DNA of 64,000 nucleotides from Belnapia arida (GCF_016773205.1 NZ_JAETWB010000002.1:1-64000), one strand, 5' to 3'; positions 47,147 to 56,057 are shown, counted from the first letter of the stretch. Numbers and translations: made by a program. Notes: generated by a model not told the origin, from the sequence alone.

Positions 47147-47947
47147 ATGTCCCCTCGCCTGATCCTCAACGCCGACGATCTCGGCCTCGCCGCGCCGGTG
47201 AATGCTGCCATCGAGCAGGCGCACCGCGAGGGCGTGCTGACGGCCGCCAGCCTCATGGTCGGCGAGCCGGCTGCCGCCGAGGGCGTCGAGGTGGCGCGGC
47301 GCAACCCGCGCCTCGCCATCGGTCTGCACCTGACGCTGACCGACGGCACGCCGACCCTGCCGCCGGAGCGTATCCCGGCCCTCGTCCATCCGAATGGACG
47401 CTTCCGCGACGACATGGCGGGGCTCGGCCTGACGCTGGCCACCTCTCGCGCCGCCCGCACCCAGCTTCGCGCCGAGATCACCGCGCAATGCGATGCCTTC
47501 CGGGCGACGGGACTCGAATGCGACCATCTCAACGCGCACAAGCACTACCACCTGCACCCCGTCATCGCGGCCGTGGCCTTCGCCGAGGCGGCACGCCGCG
47601 GCATCCGCGCCGTCCGCATCCCGCATGAGCCCGGGGCGGGCCGCGCGTTGGCGCCGCTGATCCTCTGGCTCCGGCGGCTGGCCGCGCGGCATGGGCTGCG
47701 GGCGCCGGACCGGGTGGTCGGCCTCGCCTGGACGGGCGCCTTCACCGCCGAGCGGCTGGCGGGAGCGCTCGCAAGGCTGCCCCCCGGCGTCACCGAGCTG
47801 TATTTCCATCCGGCGACGGCGGGCGGCTTCCCTGGGGCCGCGCCGGGCTACCGCTATGCGGAGGAGCTGGCGGCGCTGATCGATCCGCGAGTCCGCGCCG
47901 CCTGCGCCGGCCTCGCCACCGGCGGCTACACGGCGATGCTGGCGTGA
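47147..47947 (+). CDS. hpnK: Hopanoid biosynthesis deacetylase HpnK (YdjC family)
   Basis: 266-residue YdjC-type deacetylase. Metal-binding residues appear in LILNADDLGLAAPVN and CDHLNAHKHYHLHPVIA. HpnK removes the acetyl group from the sugar that HpnI attaches, giving glucosaminyl bacteriohopanetetrol. It is preceded by a strong palindrome instead of a clear ribosome site, and its stop overlaps the hpnL GTG. Confidence 0.93.
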   Translation: MSPRLILNADDLGLAAPVNAAIEQAHREGVLTAASLMVGEPAAAEGVEVARRNPRLAIGLHLTLTDGTPTLPPERIPALVHPNGRFRDDMAGLGLTLATSRAARTQLRAEITAQCDAFRATGLECDHLNAHKHYHLHPVIAAVAFAEAARRGIRAVRIPHEPGAGRALAPLILWLRRLAARHGLRAPDRVVGLAWTGAFTAERLAGALARLPPGVTELYFHPATAGGFPGAAPGYRYAEELAALIDPRVRAACAGLATGGYTAMLA

Positions 47948-48909
47948 ACCGCCTTGGGCTCCTGCTCGCGGTCGCTGGGCTGGCCGGTGCGCTGCTGCTG
48001 ATCGGCCAGCAGGACCTCACCGAAGTGGGCGCGCTGCTGGCGACGGCCGGCTTCGGACTGGTGCTGGCGGCGCTGGCGCATGTTCCGTCGATGGCGCTGA
48101 ACGGCCATGCCTGGCGGCTGCTGCTACCGCGGGCGCGCCGGCCTGGGCTCGGGGCGATGACGGCCAATGTCTGGATCCGCGAGTCCGTGAACGGGCTGCT
48201 GCCGGTGGCGCGGATCGGGGGCGAGATCGCCTCCTACCGGCTGCTGCGGGGCGAGGGCGTCGCGGTGGCGCCGGCGGCGGCGAGCCTGATGGTGGACATG
48301 GCGCTTTCCATCCTCAGCCAGCTTGCCTTCTCCCTGCTCGGCCTGGCGCTGCTGGCCTGGGCGGGGGCGGGCATCGGCTGGGGCGCCATCGCGCTCGGCC
48401 TGCTGGCCGGGTTGGCGATGGCGGGTGGCTTCATCCTGGCGCAGCGGGCCGACATCCTCTCGCGCCTCGCCCGGCTGCTGAACGGCGTCGCGGCCGGGCG
48501 CTTTCCGGGGATTGCCGCTCATTCCGCGCGGATCGACCGGATGACGCGGCGCATCTGGCGGGTGCGCGGGGCGATCGCCGGCTGCTTCCTCTGGCAGCTC
48601 GCCGGCTGGCTGGCCGGCTCGCTCGAGATCTGGATCGCCCTCGCCGCCCTCGGCCACCCGGTCTCCATCGCCGAGGCGATGGCGATCGAGGCGATGATCC
48701 AGGCGCTGTCCTCGGCCGCCTTCCTCGTCCCAGGGGCGCTCGGCCTGCAGGAGGCCGGGTTCCTCGGCCTCGGCCTGCTGCTCGGCCTGCCGGCGGAGGC
48801 GGCGGCGGCGCTCGCCATCGCCCGCCGCCTGCGCGACCTTATCGTCTTCCTGCCCGGCCTGCTGGCCTGGGTCTGGGCGGAGCGGCGGATGGCGCCCCAG
48901 CCCTCCTAG
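47944..48909 (+). CDS. hpnL: Hopanoid-associated membrane protein HpnL
   Basis: 321 residues with about seven hydrophobic helices, of the lysylphosphatidylglycerol-synthetase transmembrane (UPF0104) family. Blocks: LAALAHVPSMALNGHAWRLLLPR, WIRESVNGLLPVARIGGEIASYRLLRGEG, ALSSAAFLVPGALGLQEAGFLGLGLLLGL. Thought to move or flip hopanoids or lipids, but its function is not established. GTG start overlaps the hpnK stop. Ends at a pair of strong hairpins. Confidence 0.9.
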   Translation: MNRLGLLLAVAGLAGALLLIGQQDLTEVGALLATAGFGLVLAALAHVPSMALNGHAWRLLLPRARRPGLGAMTANVWIRESVNGLLPVARIGGEIASYRLLRGEGVAVAPAAASLMVDMALSILSQLAFSLLGLALLAWAGAGIGWGAIALGLLAGLAMAGGFILAQRADILSRLARLLNGVAAGRFPGIAAHSARIDRMTRRIWRVRGAIAGCFLWQLAGWLAGSLEIWIALAALGHPVSIAEAMAIEAMIQALSSAAFLVPGALGLQEAGFLGLGLLLGLPAEAAAALAIARRLRDLIVFLPGLLAWVWAERRMAPQPS

Positions 48910-48949
48910 AGCGGTTTCCGTTGGCGCCGGCTCACGGATCCCGCTCTAG
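48906..48949. terminator. Hairpin with CTAGAGCGG / CCGCTCTAG arms after hpnL
   Basis: CTAGAGCGG (48906-48914) pairs with CCGCTCTAG (48941-48949), with a second inner pairing CCGT/ACGG. It starts in the hpnL stop codon. The CTAGAGC...GCTCTAG pattern recalls the REP-like intergenic repeats of alphaproteobacteria. It can serve as a bidirectional terminator between convergent genes. Confidence 0.7.
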
Positions 48950-48963
48950 CCTGTTGTTTGGAC

Positions 48964-49009
48964 GAGCAAATTACTCCGATCGGTTGGTCCACCCGATCGG
49001 AGTTTGCTC
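48964..49009. terminator. Second hairpin between hpnL and the SDR gene
   Basis: GAGCAAA-TT-ACTCCGATCGG pairs with CCGATCGGAGTTTGCTC, about 17 bp with a three-base bulge, ending on the SDR stop codon. Its outer motif GCTCTAG repeats that of the neighbouring hairpin. With that element it forms a tandem hairpin block; likely bidirectional terminator and/or a REP-like repeat. Confidence 0.75.
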
Positions 49010-49755
49010 TAGCCCTTGTGGACGCGGAGCGGACCGAAGCTCTGCACCACAGGCATCACCTGCAGCAGGTTGACGTTCACCCGCGCCGGGCGCGTCGCCA
49101 CCCAATGCACGATGTCGGCGATGTCCTCCGGCGTCAGAGGGTCGGTCCCGGCATAGACGCCGGCGGCCTTCTCGGCATCGCCGCCGAAGCGGACGGTCGA
49201 GAATTCCGTCCCGCCGACGAGGCCCGGCTCGATATCCGTCACCCGCACCTTCGTCCCGTGCAGGTCGGCGCGGAGGTTGTAGCTGAACTGCCGGACGAAG
49301 GCCTTGGTGGCGCCGTAGACATTGCCGCCGGGATAGGGCCATTCCGCCGCCGTCGAGCCGATATTGAGCACGTGGCCGGCATTGCGCTTCACCATCCCCG
49401 GCAGCACGGCATGGGTGAGGTACATCACCCCCTTCACGTTGGTGTCGAGCATCGCCTCCCAGTCGTCGAGCGAGGCCTCCTGCGCCGGCGCGATGCCACG
49501 CGCGAGGCCGGCATTGTTCACCAGCAGGTCGATGGCGGCCCATTCGGCGGGGAGGCCGGCGATGGCCGCCTCCACCGCCGCCCGGTCGGCGACGTCGAGG
49601 GCGAGCGGCAGGACCTGGCCGGGCAGCTCGGCGGCCAGGGCGTCCAGCCGCTCCTGCCGGCGGCCGGCGGCGATGATGCGGGCGCCGTCGGCGGCGAAAC
49701 GGCGGGCGATGGCAAGGCCGAACCCGGCGGTTGCTCCGGTGACGAGGACGATCAT
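49009..49755 (-). CDS. Short-chain dehydrogenase/reductase (YdfG-like)
   Basis: 248-residue SDR. The cofactor loop is TGATAGFGLAIARRF, with AAGRRQERL favouring NADP; NNAG, the catalytic S in LNIGSTAAEWPYPGGNVYGATKAF and the YxxxK motif follow. The C-terminus TDPLTPEDIADIVHWVATRPARVNVNLLQVMPVVQ is typical of YdfG-type 3-hydroxy-acid dehydrogenases, which oxidise serine, allothreonine or related 3-hydroxy acids. Monocistronic; an AT-rich palindromic patch lies upstream near 49807-49821. Confidence 0.92.
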   Translation of the reverse strand: MIVLVTGATAGFGLAIARRFAADGARIIAAGRRQERLDALAAELPGQVLPLALDVADRAAVEAAIAGLPAEWAAIDLLVNNAGLARGIAPAQEASLDDWEAMLDTNVKGVMYLTHAVLPGMVKRNAGHVLNIGSTAAEWPYPGGNVYGATKAFVRQFSYNLRADLHGTKVRVTDIEPGLVGGTEFSTVRFGGDAEKAAGVYAGTDPLTPEDIADIVHWVATRPARVNVNLLQVMPVVQSFGPLRVHKG

Positions 49756-49904
49756 GATACACTCCTTCGCGCGGGCGTGATCGAGGCCAATGCGGCCGGG
49801 GATTGAAAAATCTTAAGTTTTGTCCATCTTCTGCCGGGTCGGCCGGCGCTGCAGACCACTGCCAGGGTGGCACGTTCCCGCTTATATGGGGACCTGTTGA
49901 GCCG

Positions 49905-49935
49905 ATGCGCCACCGCCCGGGCGGTTGGTGCGCAT
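49905..49935 (+). promoter_or_regulatory. Imperfect palindrome in the leader of the RND operon
   Basis: ATGCGCCACCGCCC is nearly complementary to GGGCGGTTGGTGCGCAT, differing by small bulges. It lies just before the AAAGG ribosome site and 14 bases before the adaptor ATG, so it may be an operator or an mRNA hairpin controlling the metal pump. Confidence 0.5.
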
Positions 49936-49949
49936 AAAGGCGCTGAGCC

Positions 49950-51116
49950 ATGCGCCTCCCGACCCATCCGGAGGCCCAGACCTTGCGAATAGCCCTCGGC
50001 GCGCCCTTTCTCGCGTGCGCCCTGTCGTCCCTGCTGCTCCTGGCTCCGTTGCCAGGGCATGCGGCAGAGCCTGCGCCGAACGAGGTGCAGATCCCGATCG
50101 ACGAGCGCCAGTACCGCGCCGCCGGCATCGAGGTCGTGCGCGTCGAGGCCGAGGGAGGTACCACCCAGACCATGCTGCCCGGCACGGTGAGCGTGCCGCC
50201 GCAGCAACTGCGCATCGTCGCCGCCCCGGCGGCGGGGCTCGTGGAGGCCGTCCTGGTCGCGCCGAACGAGCCGGTGAAGGAAGGCCAGCCCATCGCCCGG
50301 CTGCGCAGCACGGACCTGCTCGAGGCGCAGCGCACCTATCTCCAGGCCCTCTCGGCCGAGAGGCTGGCCGCCGAGAAGCTGCGGCGCGACGAGCAGATGC
50401 ACCGCGAGCGCATCATCGCCGAGCGCCGCCTGCTGACGACGCGCGCCGATCACGACTATGCCCGCACCACCCTGCAGGAGCGCGAGCAGATGCTGGCGCT
50501 GCTCGGCATGGCGGAGGTGGATATCCGTGCCGTCCGCGACCAGCGCCGCATGGTCCCGGCCCTCACCGTCAGCGCGCCGGCCGATGGCGTGGTGCTCGAG
50601 GTCCGCGCCACGGCCGGCGAGCGCATCGCCCCGGCCGCGCCGCTGTTCAGCATCGCCCAGCTCGACCCGCTCTGGATCACCTTGCAGATGCCGCTCTCCC
50701 AGGCGAACGCCATCACCCCCGGCACCCGCGTCGGCGTGCCGGGGACGCCGGCGCAGGGCGAGGTGATCCGCCTCGGCCGCGCCGTGGATGCCGCCACCCA
50801 GTCCCTCGCCGCCGTGGTCGAGGTCTCTGACGGGGCGGAGGCGCTGCGGCCCGGCCAGGTGGTGACGGCGAGCGTCGCGCTCCGCCCCAACGGCACGCCG
50901 CAGTGGCGCCTGCCTTCCGGCGCCGTGGTGCGCCATGCCGGCCAGTCCTGGGTCTTCGTCCGCAGCGCGCATGGCTTCCGCGCGCGGCCGGTGGTTGTGA
51001 TCGCGGAGACTGCCAGCACCGTTTCCATCCGTGCCAGCCTCACCACGGAGGACCAGGTGGCGACACGCGGCATCCTCTCGCTGCTGGCCGAACTCACCGA
51101 GATCTACGGGGGCTGA
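49950..51116 (+). CDS. Heavy-metal RND efflux periplasmic adaptor (HlyD/CusB/CzcB type)
   Basis: 388-residue membrane-fusion protein. Signal peptide about 1-42 ending LPGHAAEP; beta-barrel and lipoyl domains (VAAPAAGLVEAVLVAPNEPVKEGQPIARLRSTDLLEAQRTYL) flank an alpha-hairpin with heptad-like L/E/R residues (about 110-180). A second lipoyl half (VSAPADGVVLEVRATAGERIAPAAPLFSI) follows. It links the inner-membrane pump to the outer-membrane channel. No N-terminal metal-binding methionine or histidine cluster is obvious. First gene of the pump operon. Confidence 0.92.
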   Translation: MRLPTHPEAQTLRIALGAPFLACALSSLLLLAPLPGHAAEPAPNEVQIPIDERQYRAAGIEVVRVEAEGGTTQTMLPGTVSVPPQQLRIVAAPAAGLVEAVLVAPNEPVKEGQPIARLRSTDLLEAQRTYLQALSAERLAAEKLRRDEQMHRERIIAERRLLTTRADHDYARTTLQEREQMLALLGMAEVDIRAVRDQRRMVPALTVSAPADGVVLEVRATAGERIAPAAPLFSIAQLDPLWITLQMPLSQANAITPGTRVGVPGTPAQGEVIRLGRAVDAATQSLAAVVEVSDGAEALRPGQVVTASVALRPNGTPQWRLPSGAVVRHAGQSWVFVRSAHGFRARPVVVIAETASTVSIRASLTTEDQVATRGILSLLAELTEIYGG

Positions 51117-51123
51117 CCGCACC

Positions 51124-54100
51124 ATGCTGATGCGCCTTGTGGCGCTGGCCTTGCGCCAGCGGCTGATCGTCGCGCTCGCCACGCTCGGGCTGATCGCCTG
51201 GGGGGTGAACGCCTATCGCAAGCTGCCGATCGACGCCTTCCCCGACGTCTCGCCGACCCAGGTGCTGGTGGCCATGCAGGCGCCCGGCCTGCCGCCGGAA
51301 GAGCTCGAGACGCAGGTAACCAACCCGGTCGAGCTGGCGATGAAGGGCATTCCCGGCCTCGTCAACATCCGTTCCATCACGCGCTACGCGACGGCGCTGA
51401 TGACCTTCGAATTCGCCCCTGGCACCGATATCTACTGGGCGCGGACGCAGGTGGACCAGCGGCTCGACGACCTCGAATCGCAGTTCCCCGACGGCGTCTC
51501 GGGCGGCCTCGCCCCGGTCATCACGCCGCTCGGCGAGATGTTGATGTTCACCCTTGAGGGCGGCACGCTCTCGCCCATGCAGCGGCGGACGCTGCTCGAC
51601 TGGGTGATCCGCCCGCAGCTCCGCGGCCTGCCGGGCGTCGCCGACGTCAACACCCTCGGCGGCCATGTACGGACCTACGAGGTGGCGCCCGACCCGGCGG
51701 CGATGGCGGCGCGCGGCATCACCACCGCGATGCTGGCGGAGGTGCTCGGCCAGAACAACCGCAACGACGGCGCCGGCCGCGTGCAGGACGGCGAGGAGGC
51801 GCTGCTGGTGCGCGCTGAGGGCCGCATCCGCACGCTGGAGGATATCCGCTCCATCGTCGTCGTCTCGCATCCGACGGGCGTGGTGCGCGTCGGCGACATC
51901 GCCGATGTCCGCTTCGGCGCGCTGGCGCGCAACGGCGTCGTCACCCGCAACGGCGAGGGCGAGGCGGTGTGGGGCATCGTGCTCGGCCTGCGCGGCGCCA
52001 ATGCGCGCACCGTGGTCAACGGCGTCACCGCCAAGCTGGCCGACATCCAGAAGACGCTGCCTGAGGGCGTCAAGATCGATATCTTCTACGATCGCAACGA
52101 CCTGATCGAGAAGGCGGTCTGGACGGTCCAGAAAGTGCTGCTGGAGGCGATCGCCCTCGTCACCGTGCTGCTGATCCTATTCCTCGGCAATCTCCGCGCG
52201 GCGCTGGTCGTCTCGCTCGCCCTGCCGCTCTCGGTGCTGGCGACCTTCGGGGTGATGTCGCTCTACGGCCTCTCGGCCAACATCATGTCGCTCGGCGGCC
52301 TCGCCATCGCCATCGGCCTGCTGGTCGACTGCGCCGTTGTGGTGGTTGAGAACGTGGCGCACCGCCTGGCCGGGATGGAGGGCAAGCCGGGCCTCAAGGC
52401 GCGCAGCCAGGCGACGCTGGAGGCGGTGCAGGAGGTGGCGGTGCCGCTGGTCTCGGGCGTGGTCGTCATCGTCACCGTCTTCGTCCCCCTGCTCTCGCTG
52501 CAGGGGCTGGAGGGGCGGCTCTTCGGCCCGGTGGCGCTGACCATCATCTTCGCCCTCTGCGCCGCGCTGCTGCTCTCGCTCACCGTCGTTCCGGCGCTCG
52601 CCGCCTCGGTGCTGAAGGCAGGCGGGCACGCGAAGGAGCCCTGGCTCGTCCGCCGCCTGCACGCCATCTACGACCCCTTCCTCGCCTGGGCGATGAAGAA
52701 CCCGTTGAAGGTAGGCGGCGCGGCGCTGGCCGGGCTGGGCCTCGCGGTGTTCCTGTTCGGCCGCATCGGCTCCACCTTCATGCCGGTGATGGACGAGGGC
52801 ACGCCGGTCCTCACGCTGCGCAAGCATCCGACCATCAATGTCGAGCAGGCCGCCGAATCCGACCTGCTGCTCCAGCGCGAGATCATGCAGCGGGTGCCCG
52901 AGGTGCGCGGCATCATGGGCCGCGCCGGCGCCGACGAGCTGGGCATCGACCCGGTCGGGTTGAACGACAGCGACCTGTTCCTCAACATCGCCCCGCGCGA
53001 GGAGTGGCGCGACAAGAAGAACCGCGACTTCGTCATCGACGAGGTGCGCAAGGTGCTCGATGCCTTCCCCGGCATCTCCTATGCCATCAACCAACCGATC
53101 GACATGCGGGTGCAGGAGATGATCATCGGCGCCCGCGGCGACGTGGTGGTGAAGGTCTTCGGCTATTCCATCGGCGAGCTGAACAAGATCGCCCGGCAGG
53201 TGGAGGAGGCGGTGCGCAGCATCCAGGGCTCCTCGGACGTCTTCGCGCTGCGCAACGAGGGGATGAAGTACCTCCGCGTCGAGATCGACCGCTTCGCCGC
53301 CGGGCGTCTCGGCCTCAACGTGCGCGAAGTGCAGCAGGCGCTGCGCGTCTGGGTGGACGGGCGCGACATGGGGCTGGTGCTGGAGCAGGAGCGGCGCATC
53401 CCGCTGATGCTGCGCGGCGAGGGCAGCCTGCGGCGCTCCGCCACCGACCTGCAGCGGCTGGTGCTTGCCCTGCCGGGCGGGCGCACCGTGGCGCTCTCCC
53501 AGGTGGCGCGCATCGCCGAGGAGGAGGGGCCGATCCAGGTGATCCGCGAGGGCACGCAGCGCTATGCCACCATCCTCGCCAATGTCCGCGGGCGGGACCT
53601 GGTCGGCTTCGTCGCCGAGGCGCAGGCGGCGGTCGCGCAGCGGGTGGAGCTGCCGCCCGGCTACCGGATGGAATGGGGCGGGCAGTTCGAGAACCAGCAG
53701 CGCGCCTCGGCTCGCCTCGCCATCGTCGTGCCCATCGCGCTCGGCATGATCTTCCTGCTGCTCTACTTCACCTTCGGCTCGGCGCGGCAGGCGGCGCTAG
53801 TCTTCTGCAACGTGCCCTTCGCCGCGATCGGCGGCGTGGTGGCGCTCTGGCTCTCGGGCGAGTTCCTCTCGGTGCCCGCCTCGGTCGGCTTCATCGCGCT
53901 GATCGGCATCGCCGTGCTGAACGGCGTGGTGCTGGTCTCCTACATCAACCGGCTGATCGCGGAGGAGGGGCTGGCGCTGGCCGATGCGGTGCGCGAGGGG
54001 GCGAAGCGGCGGATGACACCGGTGATCCTCACCGCCACCATCGCCGCCTTCGGCCTCGTCCCCTTCCTCTTCGCCACCGGGCCGGGGGCGGAGATCCAGC

Positions 54101-54270
54101 AGCCTCTGGCCGTGGTCGTCATCGGGGGCCTGGTCACGGCGACGGTGCTGACGCTGGTGCTGCTGCCGATCCTCTACGCCCGCTTCGCCCTGCCGAAGGC
54201 CGAGGCCGAAGCGGCACCAGCCGCCAGAACAGCGCCCCCGGCCGGCGCCAAGCCAGTGCCTGCCGAGTGA
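51124..54270 (+). CDS. Heavy-metal RND efflux pump (CzcA/CusA family)
   Basis: 1048-residue proton-driven pump of the HME-RND class. The N-terminus (RLIVALATLGLIAWGVNAYRKLPIDAFPDVSPTQV) and two six-helix halves are typical. TM4 reads GGLAIAIGLLVDCAVVVVENV, resembling the CusA type (GGIAIAVG..VDAA) rather than the DFG type of CzcA. Yet two of the three periplasmic methionines of CusA appear replaced; only IDM near residue 660 aligns with M672. Metal specificity therefore cannot be assigned. Middle gene of the operon; stop overlaps the next ATG (TGATG). Confidence 0.93.
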   Translation: MLMRLVALALRQRLIVALATLGLIAWGVNAYRKLPIDAFPDVSPTQVLVAMQAPGLPPEELETQVTNPVELAMKGIPGLVNIRSITRYATALMTFEFAPGTDIYWARTQVDQRLDDLESQFPDGVSGGLAPVITPLGEMLMFTLEGGTLSPMQRRTLLDWVIRPQLRGLPGVADVNTLGGHVRTYEVAPDPAAMAARGITTAMLAEVLGQNNRNDGAGRVQDGEEALLVRAEGRIRTLEDIRSIVVVSHPTGVVRVGDIADVRFGALARNGVVTRNGEGEAVWGIVLGLRGANARTVVNGVTAKLADIQKTLPEGVKIDIFYDRNDLIEKAVWTVQKVLLEAIALVTVLLILFLGNLRAALVVSLALPLSVLATFGVMSLYGLSANIMSLGGLAIAIGLLVDCAVVVVENVAHRLAGMEGKPGLKARSQATLEAVQEVAVPLVSGVVVIVTVFVPLLSLQGLEGRLFGPVALTIIFALCAALLLSLTVVPALAASVLKAGGHAKEPWLVRRLHAIYDPFLAWAMKNPLKVGGAALAGLGLAVFLFGRIGSTFMPVMDEGTPVLTLRKHPTINVEQAAESDLLLQREIMQRVPEVRGIMGRAGADELGIDPVGLNDSDLFLNIAPREEWRDKKNRDFVIDEVRKVLDAFPGISYAINQPIDMRVQEMIIGARGDVVVKVFGYSIGELNKIARQVEEAVRSIQGSSDVFALRNEGMKYLRVEIDRFAAGRLGLNVREVQQALRVWVDGRDMGLVLEQERRIPLMLRGEGSLRRSATDLQRLVLALPGGRTVALSQVARIAEEEGPIQVIREGTQRYATILANVRGRDLVGFVAEAQAAVAQRVELPPGYRMEWGGQFENQQRASARLAIVVPIALGMIFLLLYFTFGSARQAALVFCNVPFAAIGGVVALWLSGEFLSVPASVGFIALIGIAVLNGVVLVSYINRLIAEEGLALADAVREGAKRRMTPVILTATIAAFGLVPFLFATGPGAEIQQPLAVVVIGGLVTATVLTLVLLPILYARFALPKAEAEAAPAARTAPPAGAKPVPAE

Positions 54271-55469
54271 TGCCGCCGATGCGTCCGATCCTGCTTCTGC
54301 TCGCCCTCCTGCTCGCGCCGATTGCTGCCGGGGCGCAGGGCGACTCGCTCCTTGCCCGGCATCTTGATCAGGCGGTCTCGCTCGATGCCGCCAGCCGCGG
54401 CCTTGCCGCCCAGCGCGGGGCGGTGGCGGCGCGGAGCGCCACGGTGCGCTCGCCCATCGCCGGCTCGCCCGCCGTCAGCGGCGCCTGGCGCACCGATACG
54501 CGCGGGCCGCGCGAGGCGCTGCAATTCGACCTGGAAGTGGGCGCCCCGATCTGGTTGCCCGGCCAGCGCAGCGCCCTCGGCAACGCCGTGGCGACGGGCG
54601 TTACCGAGGTGGAAAGGCAGATCGCCCAGCGCCGGCTGGAACTGGCCGGTCTGCTGCGCGAGTACTGGTGGAACGCGGTGCTGGCAGCGCGCGACCAGCG
54701 CCTCGCCCGCGACCGGCTGGCCACGGCGCGCGACATCGCCCGCGACGTGGCCCGCCGCGCCCAGCTGGGTGACATCCCGCCTTCCGACAGCCTGCTGGCG
54801 CAGAACGAGACGCTGGCGGCGGAGCTGGCCTTGGCCGATGCCGAGGCGGCTTTGGTCGCCGCCCGCGCCGTCTACGCCACGTTGACCGGCGGCGCCGAGC
54901 CCGACCTGCCGCCGGAGCCGCCGGCGCCGCGTACGGCGCGCCATCCATTGCTGGCGGCCGCCGAGGCAAGCCTCGCCCGCGCCGAGGCGGAGGCCCGGCT
55001 GGTGGCAGCGACGCCGCGCGACAACCCGGAACTCGGCGTCTTCGGCCAGAGCCAGAACGGCAACGTGACGGAGCAGGGCGTCTCGCTCGGCCTCCGCCTC
55101 CGCCTGCCGCTGGCGACCGAGGCGCGCAACGCCCCCCGCCGCGCTGCGGCCGAGGCCGACATCACCCGCACCACGGCGGTGCTGGCCCAGCAGCAGCGGC
55201 TGGTGAGGGCCGGGGTGCTGGCGGCCGAGCAGGCGCTGCGTGCGGCGGAGGAGGCCTTCCGCATCGCCCGCCAGCGCCTTTCTGTCGCCGACCAGCAGCT
55301 CGATACCGCGCGCCGGGCCTTCCGCGCCGGCGAGACCGGCATCTTCGACCTCTACCGGGTGCGGCAGCTCCAGCTGGAAGCGGCCGGGGCGGAGGCGCGG
55401 GCCTCGGTCCAGCTCGGCCGGGCACGGTCCAGGCTCAATCAGGCGGTGGGGTATGCGCCGGGGCTGTGA
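54270..55469 (+). CDS. TolC/CzcC-family outer-membrane efflux protein
   Basis: 399 residues. Signal peptide MPPMRPILLLLALLLAPIAAGA; two long helical repeats (EVERQIAQRRLELAGLLREYWW..., DLYRVRQLQLEAAGAEARASVQLGRARSRLNQAVGY) characteristic of outer-membrane efflux proteins. It supplies the exit duct for the upstream RND pump. The start may instead be the ATG at 54279. Ends just before the convergent MlaC-like gene. Confidence 0.92.
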   Translation: MPPMRPILLLLALLLAPIAAGAQGDSLLARHLDQAVSLDAASRGLAAQRGAVAARSATVRSPIAGSPAVSGAWRTDTRGPREALQFDLEVGAPIWLPGQRSALGNAVATGVTEVERQIAQRRLELAGLLREYWWNAVLAARDQRLARDRLATARDIARDVARRAQLGDIPPSDSLLAQNETLAAELALADAEAALVAARAVYATLTGGAEPDLPPEPPAPRTARHPLLAAAEASLARAEAEARLVAATPRDNPELGVFGQSQNGNVTEQGVSLGLRLRLPLATEARNAPRRAAAEADITRTTAVLAQQQRLVRAGVLAAEQALRAAEEAFRIARQRLSVADQQLDTARRAFRAGETGIFDLYRVRQLQLEAAGAEARASVQLGRARSRLNQAVGYAPGL

Positions 55470-56057
55470 TCAGCCCCGCAGCGCCTCCGCCGTCCGCCGC
55501 CGCAGTTCGGCGACCAGCCGCTGCGCCCCGCCCTCGCGCAGGAGCCCCGCGAATTCGGAGCGGCGGCTGGCCAGCTCGCTGATGGTGCCCGTCAGGTAGA
55601 TATCGACGATGCGGCCCTCGCGCAGCAGGTAGTTGATCTGCACCGGCGAGTCGCTTGGGCGGATGATCCGCGTGTTGACGATCACGTCGCCATTCGGCCG
55701 CGGCGCGCTGCCCTCGATCTCGAAGCTCTCGCCGCCATAGCCATCGAAACGGCTGGCATAGGTGGCGATGGACCAGTCGCTGAAAGCCGTCACCAGCGCC
55801 TGCTGGTCGGCTGGGGAGAAGGTGGTCCAGGGCGGGCCGACGGCGATGCGCGTCATGGCCGGCAGGTTGAAGACCTGCTCCATCACCGGCCTGAGGCGCT
55901 GCTCCCGCCCGCGGACGCCGAGGCTGCGGGCATTCTTCATCACGTCGAGCAGGGCGGCGTTGAGCCGCTCGATGGGCGCCGTCTGCGCCTGGGCGGCGGG
56001 GACGAGGGAGAGGGCCGCGAGCGCGGCAAGCAGGGTGCGGCGGGAGGGCGTGTTCAT
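55470..56057 (-). CDS. MlaC/HpnM-type periplasmic lipid-binding protein
   Basis: 195 residues. Signal peptide MNTPSRRTLLAALAALSLVPAAQA, then the toluene-tolerance Ttg2/MlaC domain: MEQVFNLPAMTRIAVGPPWTTFSPADQQALVTAFSDWSIATYASRFDGYGGE and INYLLREGRIVDIYLTGTISELASRRSEF. In hopanoid producers such a gene (HpnM) often lies in the hpn cluster. The partner mlaA and hpnI-L are about 11 kb away, so it may serve either pathway. Downstream of trpS on the same strand. Confidence 0.9.
   Translation of the reverse strand: MNTPSRRTLLAALAALSLVPAAQAQTAPIERLNAALLDVMKNARSLGVRGREQRLRPVMEQVFNLPAMTRIAVGPPWTTFSPADQQALVTAFSDWSIATYASRFDGYGGESFEIEGSAPRPNGDVIVNTRIIRPSDSPVQINYLLREGRIVDIYLTGTISELASRRSEFAGLLREGGAQRLVAELRRRTAEALRG

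Noticed and set aside
49861-49900. A sigma-54-like TGGCACG element before the RND operon
   Set aside because: The GG to GC distance is one base short of the strict sigma-54 spacing, and no enhancer-binding regulator is nearby.
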